Source of the DNA: Peptococcaceae bacterium UBA6116
GTDB taxonomy: Bacteria; Bacillota; Desulfitobacteriia; Desulfitobacteriales; Syntrophobotulaceae
Direction: 5' to 3'
Assembly: GCA_002423425.1 (NCBI GenBank)
Contig: DIWC01000066.1
Span: 1 to 11,378 of the forward strand
Length of the DNA: 11,378 nucleotides
Shown here: positions 7,178 to 11,378 of the stretch, one piece after another
Position numbering within the stretch: the stretch's first letter is position 1
Layout of the letters: every line of letters begins with the position of its first letter
Notes under the pieces: generated by a model
Databases searched by the model: none
Told to the model about the DNA's origin: nothing
Seen by the model: only the letters and a program-made list of their open reading frames with translations
Program-made: the position numbers and the translations under genes

Positions 7178-7969
7178 TTATTCACCGAGTGAAATCAGTT
7201 CATGTGGTAAATATCTCGGAGCAACCCTTATTTTTAGATGCGAACATCTTTGCTTAACACTGGAATCTCTTAAAATTCTTATTACGGTGGTTAACGCTAA
7301 TTCGGGACTATTGTTTTCTTCACTTAGATGAGCAAGAACAACCTTTTGCGTATTCTCCGTAAGCCACTCTCTTAGAGCCTCTGCCAGTTGAATATTGCTT
7401 AAATGCCCTACATCGCTGTTTATTCTTTTTTTTAGATATAACGGATATCTTCCCTGCCGTAATCTCTCAAGGTCATGATTGGCCTCAACGACATAAGCGT
7501 CGCATCCCCGGAGACTTCTGTGCATTTCTTCTGTAACAATTCCACTATCCGTAGCTATTCCAAGTGAATATTTCTTGCCTGCGACCTTTAAGCCATAACT
7601 TTCCCTGCTGTCGTGCGAGGTCGGCACCAACTTGATTTGCATTCCGGCTAGCGCGACTTTTCTTGCGATAACAACTTTCTGTTCGGGCCTTAGTTCCCCT
7701 AGGACTTTCTCCATTTCATCCCATATCCCATAAGTCGCATAAACCGGAATTTTAAGTCGCCGTGCTAACGCTCCGACTCCTTGGATGTGGTCGGAGTGCT
7801 CATGGGTTATAATGATACCTTCTATTCGTGGGACTGATATATCAATCATTCCGAGATTGGCCAGCAGCCTTTTGACTGTTATTCCACAATCCACTAAGAA
7901 ATTTCTATTTTCTTCCCCTACCAAGATAGCATTACCGGAACTGCCACTCGCCAGAGTAGCAAAATGCAT
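7178..7969 (-). CDS. walJ: WalJ/YycJ-type metallo-beta-lactamase-fold hydrolase
   Basis: 263-residue cytoplasmic enzyme with the MBL metal motif THEHSDH (residues 55-61, HxHxDH), preceded by the family-typical SGSSGNAILV (8-17). Further metal-ligand candidates are in TSHDSR, GIATDSG and VGHLSN, and in the late AHLSEENN. Length and motifs fit YycJ/WalJ, a probable DNA-acting phosphodiesterase/exonuclease linked to replication and cell-wall control in the Bacillus walRK operon. The substrate here is inferred from family only. I chose the ATG at 7969 rather than the GTG at 7996, because AAGGTG lies about 7 bases before the ATG and family proteins start near the FATLASGSSGN motif. It lies between the TPR gene (43-base gap) and htrA (21-base gap). 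walR, walK, yycH and yycI are not in the window. Confidence 0.88.
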   Translation of the reverse strand: MHFATLASGSSGNAILVGEENRNFLVDCGITVKRLLANLGMIDISVPRIEGIIITHEHSDHIQGVGALARRLKIPVYATYGIWDEMEKVLGELRPEQKVVIARKVALAGMQIKLVPTSHDSRESYGLKVAGKKYSLGIATDSGIVTEEMHRSLRGCDAYVVEANHDLERLRQGRYPLYLKKRINSDVGHLSNIQLAEALREWLTENTQKVVLAHLSEENNSPELALTTVIRILRDSSVKQRCSHLKIRVAPRYLPHELISLGE

Positions 7970-8012
7970 ACTTTTCACCTTCCTACTCCCAATCACCGGA
8001 AACGCTGCTTAA

Positions 8013-8645
8013 TCACTTTTTTGTTTGATTGGAATTTATATCCATCCCTTGAACGCGGGCAATCATTTCTCCCAGCCTTTGCTTTAATTCTTGATCATTT
8101 GTTAAGCTTAGAGCTTTCTGCCAATTTAGCAATGCTTGCTGATAATCTTCTTTCAAATAAAATAGATACATCCCATTCCCATATAAGCCTTCAGGGTTAG
8201 TCGGATCTTTTTGCAGTAATTCTTGATATGTTTTTCCGGCTAATTCTGAATCCTCTGCAAGAAGAGCGGAGTTTGCCAGTTTAAGGAGTACCCCATTATC
8301 TTCTTTGTTCTTAAGAACCTCTTGATACATTTTTATGGCATTGGTCAGATCTAATTTATATTCATCGAGGTTCAATTCCTTGGAAACACTGAACTTGTCA
8401 TAATATGCATTTCCAAGAGCTAACTGTGTTTCCACGTCACTCGGAGCCTTTTCCAGTTTTTTACTCAACAAATCTACTATCTGTTTTCTATCATTATACT
8501 CATTTAATAATATTTTTTGGTTTTGATCAGCAGCGGTGGCTTGATTTCCCGGCTGAAAAATTGCAACAAAGGATGATCCTATTAAGGTTATACTAATTAA
8601 GGCAATAATTACTATTACCATCCATTTTTGCATTCTTGTTCCCAC
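8013..8645 (-). CDS. Single-pass membrane protein with TPR repeats
   Basis: 210-residue protein. An N-terminal transmembrane helix or uncleaved signal anchor (about residues 8-29, MVIVIIALISITLIGSSFVAIF region) precedes a Gln/Ala-rich linker (31-45), so the rest is probably outside the membrane. Tetratricopeptide-like helix pairs lie around 71-113 (TQLALGNAYYDKF), 117-148 (LLKLANSALLAEDSELAGKTY) and 151-182 (PEGLYGNGMYLFYLKEDYQQA). TPRs bind partner proteins; no catalytic motif is present, so the role is scaffold-like and unknown. The GTG start (8645) has AGGAAGGGGG about 8 bases upstream. An ATG at 8633 with AGGTGGG is an alternative four codons shorter. It probably heads the unit with walJ and htrA. 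Confidence 0.8.
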   Translation of the reverse strand: MGTRMQKWMVIVIIALISITLIGSSFVAIFQPGNQATAADQNQKILLNEYNDRKQIVDLLSKKLEKAPSDVETQLALGNAYYDKFSVSKELNLDEYKLDLTNAIKMYQEVLKNKEDNGVLLKLANSALLAEDSELAGKTYQELLQKDPTNPEGLYGNGMYLFYLKEDYQQALLNWQKALSLTNDQELKQRLGEMIARVQGMDINSNQTKK

Positions 8646-8689
8646 CTGGTTTCCCCCTTCCTCCCTTAATATTACAAACTGATCTTTAA

Positions 8690-8717
8690 ATTATCCTGAG
8701 AAACAATCTTAAATCAA
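8690..8717 (-). promoter_or_regulatory. Possible promoter of the TPR-walJ-htrA unit
   Basis: On the minus strand TTGATT (8717-8712), a 16-base spacer and GATAAT (8695-8690) form a modest sigma-A-like promoter overlapping the 3' end of scfB. No terminator is visible between scfB and the TPR gene, so read-through from scfB is also possible. Confidence 0.35.
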
Positions 8718-10157
8718 TATTTGTTGTTGAGCTTCCTTAACCTTAAGATAGAAAGCTACCTCCAGCCTTTTCTTTTGAAGTTCACAACCTAATGAATAGA
8801 CTTTAGTCAGTTCTCCGCTAAAAGCCACATTGGCAGCGTGACAGCCGCCGCTGCAAGAATACCGGGCCCAGCAGGAACGGCACTCGACTTTATTATAAAT
8901 ATGTGCTTTACGAAATTCCTGAATAATGTCTTCTTTTAGTTCTGCTTCCAAAGGATAAAGCGAACCTAGTCTATACTTCTCCTGGCCCACAAACTGGTGA
9001 CAAGGATAAATCCCTCCCTCGGGGGAAATCGCCACATATTCGTGCCCTGCGCCGCATCCTGATAAACGTTTCGGTAAACAAGGACCCTTATCTAAGCCAA
9101 CATTAAAGTGAAAAAAAGAAAATTCTTTGCCTTTTTGCCTGTATTCAAGCACCTTTTCCCCGAGAATATCGTAGCTTTCCTGAATCTTGGCCATATCTTC
9201 TTCTCTAAAAGCAAAAGCATCCTCGGGTGAGGCGACTACCGGTTCCACCGATATTCTTTTTATGCCCAGATCGGCCATATGGAGAACATCTTGGTAAAAA
9301 TCCGTGTTATAGTGAGTATATGTCCCCCGAACGTAATAGTATTTCCCTATAGCATAAGGTGAGGTATCCGGTCTCTTTCTAGCAAAATTTAGAATTTTTG
9401 GAACAATACTATCATAACTCCCGTTGCCATTAGGGTAAGGACGCATCCTGTCGTTTATTTCCTTCCGCCCGTCAAGACTCAAAACAACACTAACCCTTTC
9501 CGTTTCCAAGAAATCAATCACGGAGTCAGTCAAGAGAACAGCGTTGGTAGTTAACGTAAACTTTATGCTTTTGCCTGCTTCTTTAGCAATTCTTTTTCCA
9601 TAGGCTATAAGTTCGCGTATAACTTGCATATTTAAAAGCGGTTCACCGCCAAAAAAATCAACTTCGCATTGTGGTCTGTTGCCGCAGTGTTTTAACAAGA
9701 AATCCAAAGCGAGTTTTCCAGTATCAATACTCATTAGCTCCCGATTTCCTCCGAAAGAACCGGTTCCCGCAAAACAATACTTACAGCGCAAATTGCAGTC
9801 ATGGGCAACATGTAAGCACATAGCTTTAATGACAGGTAGATCCGGATATATAGGTTCCATTTCTAATGCTTCCTGAGAGAAAAGAAGATTATTGGCCTGT
9901 AGCTCTCCTAGTTCTAAAAGAATCTCTTCTTTTTCCCCAGCAGATAAAATTTCCTCAGTCTTTGCCATTTCTTTTTGCAAACCATCAATCGAGAGGCAAT
10001 TATTGTCTTGAATTTCGATCATTTCTTGAATCAAGCAGTAAGTTTTATCATCAAGAACATGGAGGGACCCGGAGTTGACATCATAGGCAATATTGATCTT
10101 TCCCTGTCGGTAAACATGGACGTTCTTTTTGATATTATAGTTTTTAATGTTTAACAT
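8709..10157 (-). CDS. scfB: SCIFF-peptide maturase, radical SAM/SPASM thioether-forming enzyme
   Basis: 482-residue radical SAM enzyme that matures the adjacent SCIFF peptide by joining cysteine sulfur to another residue (ranthipeptide chemistry; characterised relatives are CteB of Clostridium thermocellum and Tte1186). The N-terminal ~100 residues hold a PqqD-like recognition element (IAYDVNSGSLHVLDDKTY, 23-40) for leader binding. The radical SAM domain has CNLRCKYC with Cys121/125/128 for the [4Fe-4S]-SAM cluster, FFGGEPL (168-174) and LSLDG (226-230). The SPASM/twitch domain supplies auxiliary-cluster cysteines 360, 368, 386, 426, 429, 435, 439 and 458, including CRSCWARYSCSGGCH. The ATG at 10157 is preferred to an in-frame TTG at 10172, because AGAGG lies 5 bases before the ATG. 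It is preceded by scfA and an intergenic hairpin. Usual clostridial neighbours secD/secF are not seen; TPR, walJ and htrA follow instead. Confidence 0.94.
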   Translation of the reverse strand: MLNIKNYNIKKNVHVYRQGKINIAYDVNSGSLHVLDDKTYCLIQEMIEIQDNNCLSIDGLQKEMAKTEEILSAGEKEEILLELGELQANNLLFSQEALEMEPIYPDLPVIKAMCLHVAHDCNLRCKYCFAGTGSFGGNRELMSIDTGKLALDFLLKHCGNRPQCEVDFFGGEPLLNMQVIRELIAYGKRIAKEAGKSIKFTLTTNAVLLTDSVIDFLETERVSVVLSLDGRKEINDRMRPYPNGNGSYDSIVPKILNFARKRPDTSPYAIGKYYYVRGTYTHYNTDFYQDVLHMADLGIKRISVEPVVASPEDAFAFREEDMAKIQESYDILGEKVLEYRQKGKEFSFFHFNVGLDKGPCLPKRLSGCGAGHEYVAISPEGGIYPCHQFVGQEKYRLGSLYPLEAELKEDIIQEFRKAHIYNKVECRSCWARYSCSGGCHAANVAFSGELTKVYSLGCELQKKRLEVAFYLKVKEAQQQILI

Positions 10158-10227
10158 CTTTTCCTCTTCCAATTGTAAATATTGAATCTTAAATTATACC
10201 AATTATTATATCATTGCAAGCATATAA

Positions 10228-10266
10228 AAAAATAGGACCTTGTATTAACAACATGATCCTATTTTT
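10228..10266 (-). terminator. Intergenic terminator/attenuator between scfA and scfB
   Basis: An inverted repeat (10228-10243 with 10251-10266, 7-base loop) forms a stem with 10 unbroken base pairs at its foot and two internal mismatches near the loop. On the minus strand it starts about 15 bases after the scfA stop and ends in a run of seven T, the form of an intrinsic terminator. The upper part is imperfect, so partial read-through into scfB is plausible. A weak promoter-like pair (TTGCAA 10219-10214, TATAAT 10198-10193, short 15-base spacer) follows. Confidence 0.7.
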
Positions 10267-10281
10267 ATTAACCTAAAAAAA

Positions 10282-10422
10282 CTACTTCTCACAAACTTGA
10301 TTGCCTACTGTACAGGAGGTTTTACATGCTGATTGACAAGATGTCTGGCATTTGCCGCAACCACCGGTTTTAATAGTGGCGCTTAAATTTCCTTTAATTA
10401 TGGTCTGAATATGTCTGGTCAT
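10282..10422 (-). CDS. scfA: SCIFF peptide precursor (six cysteines in forty-five)
   Basis: 46-residue ribosomal peptide precursor, too short for ordinary gene calling. It begins MTRHIQTIIKGNLSAT, a leader of the SCIFF type, then a Cys-rich core from about residue 20. Cysteines lie at 22, 25, 29, 33, 37 and 44, the six that name the family, with the typical CKTSCT stretch (33-38) and near-terminal CEK. In the related CteA the known thioether joins a cysteine to a threonine five residues on; Cys33 and Thr38 here have that spacing, an inference. Start ATG at 10422 is backed by AAGGAGG 9 bases upstream, which overlaps the stop codon of the preceding lipoprotein gene, so the two are probably translationally linked. 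The maturase ScfB lies downstream beyond a hairpin. Final product and function are unknown; signalling roles have been proposed for such peptides. Confidence 0.95.
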   Translation of the reverse strand: MTRHIQTIIKGNLSATIKTGGCGKCQTSCQSACKTSCTVGNQVCEK

Positions 10423-10431
10423 AAATATCAT

Positions 10432-10438
10432 CCTCCTT
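10432..10438 (-). promoter_or_regulatory. Ribosome binding site of scfA overlapping upstream stop codon
   Basis: AAGGAGG on the minus strand (10438-10432) is a near-ideal Shine-Dalgarno sequence. Its first bases are part of the TAA stop (10439-10437) of the lipoprotein gene. Ribosomes ending that gene would be placed on the scfA site, suggesting coupled translation. Confidence 0.8.
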
Positions 10439-10982
10439 ATTCTTTCGGCTGACTGAAAAGATATATGACCTTATCATCTTTAGAATAACCAATAATATCC
10501 GCATTTACGGACGGTACCTGAGGGCCGCTTACAAAAGCATACCATAATCTAAGCTGGTCAGTATCAACAATCTTTCCTTCTACAGTCTTGCCATTGGTAG
10601 TTGTAACTGTAACCCTTTGTATATCTTTATTTATTACCTTGCCATAATATAACGAATATGTTTTCTTATCTTTATCCACTAAATCAGCATAGCGCCACTG
10701 CAATCCCTCCGGATAAGTAACAAGCTTTCCGATCCCGCTTCCGATCCAGTCCCAACCAAATGTGTTTTTAATAAACATCCCTGTACTTAACTCATCTTTA
10801 TGAGTATAAAAAACTATGCCCGAATTATCACTAACCTGTTCAATGTGTACTAACGTATATCCCTTAGGAATCGAAGGTTTAGCCTTTTCCACAGCATCAT
10901 CTAAAGAATTGCAACCGGTCAAGCTAAGTACTATTGCCATTACCATCAGAAAAGAAAGAACACTTTTTCTAATTCTTTTCAT
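10437..10982 (-). CDS. Predicted lipoprotein of unknown function
   Basis: 181-residue protein not recognised as a known family. A basic n-region (MKRIRKS), hydrophobic core (VLSFLMVMAIVLS) and lipobox LTGC with the acylated Cys at residue 24 form a clear lipoprotein signal, so the mature protein is held on the outer membrane face. The mature part (about 158 residues) has alternating hydrophobic and polar stretches rich in Tyr, Trp, Thr and Val, suggesting a beta-rich fold, with no cysteines and no catalytic motif that I recognise. The ATG at 10982 is chosen because it gives a standard signal peptide; an upstream ATG at 11015 would add 11 residues including acidic ones. Neither has a strong ribosome binding site. 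It precedes scfA with overlapping translation signals, which may tie it to export, display or sensing of the SCIFF product, but this is only context. Confidence 0.8.
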   Translation of the reverse strand: MKRIRKSVLSFLMVMAIVLSLTGCNSLDDAVEKAKPSIPKGYTLVHIEQVSDNSGIVFYTHKDELSTGMFIKNTFGWDWIGSGIGKLVTYPEGLQWRYADLVDKDKKTYSLYYGKVINKDIQRVTVTTTNGKTVEGKIVDTDQLRLWYAFVSGPQVPSVNADIIGYSKDDKVIYLFSQPKE

Positions 10983-11071
10983 TCGGTAACTCTCAGAACA
11001 AGAGTCAGATAACATACCCTGATTTACCCCTTTCGGCCTATACTAGAAACTTCTCAGTTAACACTGCTGAC

Positions 11072-11096
11072 AAAAAAACCAGCCTTCAAGCTGGCT
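11072..11096 (-). terminator. Rho-independent terminator of the tRNA-Gly transcript
   Basis: On the minus strand a 7-bp stem (11096-11090 with 11083-11077, one G-U) and a 6-base loop lead directly into T residues (11078-11072). It begins 12 bases after the CCA end of the tRNA. It should separate tRNA transcription from the lipoprotein-scfA genes. Confidence 0.8.
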
Positions 11097-11108
11097 CAAT
11101 TGCTTGAT

Positions 11109-11183
11109 TGGAGCGGAAGACGGGATTCGAACCCGCGACCCTCGGCTTGGGAAGCCAATGCTCTACCACTGAGCCACTTCCGC
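11109..11183 (-). tRNA. tRNA-Gly(CCC)
   Basis: 75-base tRNA including an encoded CCA end. The acceptor stem GCGGAAG (11183-11177) pairs with CTTCCGC (11119-11113), the discriminator is T, and CCA is at 11111-11109. The D-arm has GGCTCAGTGGTAGAGC, the anticodon loop TTCCCAA gives CCC, and the T-arm contains GGTTCGAATCC. The CCC anticodon reads GGG glycine codons. All stems are intact. Confidence 0.96.
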
Positions 11184-11207
11184 ATGTAACTGATTACGGT
11201 ATCTATA

Positions 11208-11236
11208 ATTATATTTATTCTTAGTCTAAACGTCAA
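11208..11236 (-). promoter_or_regulatory. Strong sigma-A promoter of tRNA-Gly
   Basis: On the minus strand TTGACG (11236-11231), a 17-base spacer and a perfect TATAAT (11213-11208) lie about 25 bases before the mature 5' end. This is one of the best promoter matches in the window and suggests that tRNA-Gly is transcribed independently of the upstream tRNA-Phe. Confidence 0.75.
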
Positions 11237-11275
11237 GTATCGATCATTTATTCGAATCTTTCCCTGAGATAGTAA

Positions 11276-11298
11276 ACTCCTGCCTCATGTACAGGAGT
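11276..11298 (-). other. Small hairpin downstream of tRNA-Phe
   Basis: Perfect 7-bp inverted repeat (11276-11282 with 11292-11298) with a 9-base loop, just 3' of tRNA-Phe. It lacks a real T run on the minus strand, so it may be a weak terminator or a 3'-processing element. Confidence 0.35.
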
Positions 11299-11309
11299 AA
11301 GGTACAGTC

Positions 11310-11378
<69 letters not shown>

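Noticed and set aside
10158..10172. TTG start five codons upstream for scfB
   Set aside because: The extra codons (Leu/Met-Glu-Glu-Glu-Lys) are the ribosome binding site itself read as protein; the ATG at 10157 follows AGAGG.

Overview
The window looks like a chromosomal segment of a low-GC, endospore-forming, anaerobic Firmicute of the Clostridia. The evidence is an alpha/beta-type spore protein, a SCIFF peptide with its radical-SAM maturase (a near-universal clostridial pair), a WalJ/HtrA pair and a very large 2-hydroxyacyl-CoA-dehydratase-activator-like protein. The protein style fits the Peptococcaceae/Desulfitobacteriaceae (Desulfosporosinus, Desulfitobacterium and relatives). That placement is an inference from recall, not from a search.

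Layout, left to right. A plus-strand CarD-family RNA-polymerase-binding regulator (126-614) has one or two sigma-A-type promoters and ends at a strong hairpin terminator. Facing it on the minus strand is a broken rlmH (733-955): its first ~57 and last 16 codons survive, but the middle, including the SAM-binding knot, is deleted and the two parts are out of frame. A plus-strand small acid-soluble spore protein (1141-1368) follows and converges, across a shared hairpin, on a 1430-residue minus-strand protein with two ASKHA ATPase/Fe-S activator modules and an HgdB/DUF2229-like C-terminal half (1454-5746). After about 260 bases holding a terminator comes a minus-strand block read right to left: TPR membrane protein, WalJ-type metallo-beta-lactamase, HtrA serine protease (8645 down to 6008). 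Upstream of these is the RiPP locus: lipoprotein (10437-10982), SCIFF precursor peptide ScfA (10282-10422, 46 residues, six cysteines) and its thioether-forming maturase ScfB (8709-10157). The right edge carries tRNA-Gly(CCC), with its own promoter and terminator, and tRNA-Phe(GAA) cut by the window end.

How they work together. ScfB should use radical SAM chemistry to form Cys-to-residue thioether bonds on ScfA. A hairpin terminator between the two genes would let precursor transcript exceed maturase transcript. The ribosome binding site of scfA overlaps the stop codon of the lipoprotein gene, so these two are probably one transcript. In Bacillus, walJ-htrC lies close to rlmH, so the walJ-htrA ... 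rlmH order here looks like an old neighbourhood into which the activator and spore-protein genes have come and in which rlmH later decayed. walR and walK are not in the window.
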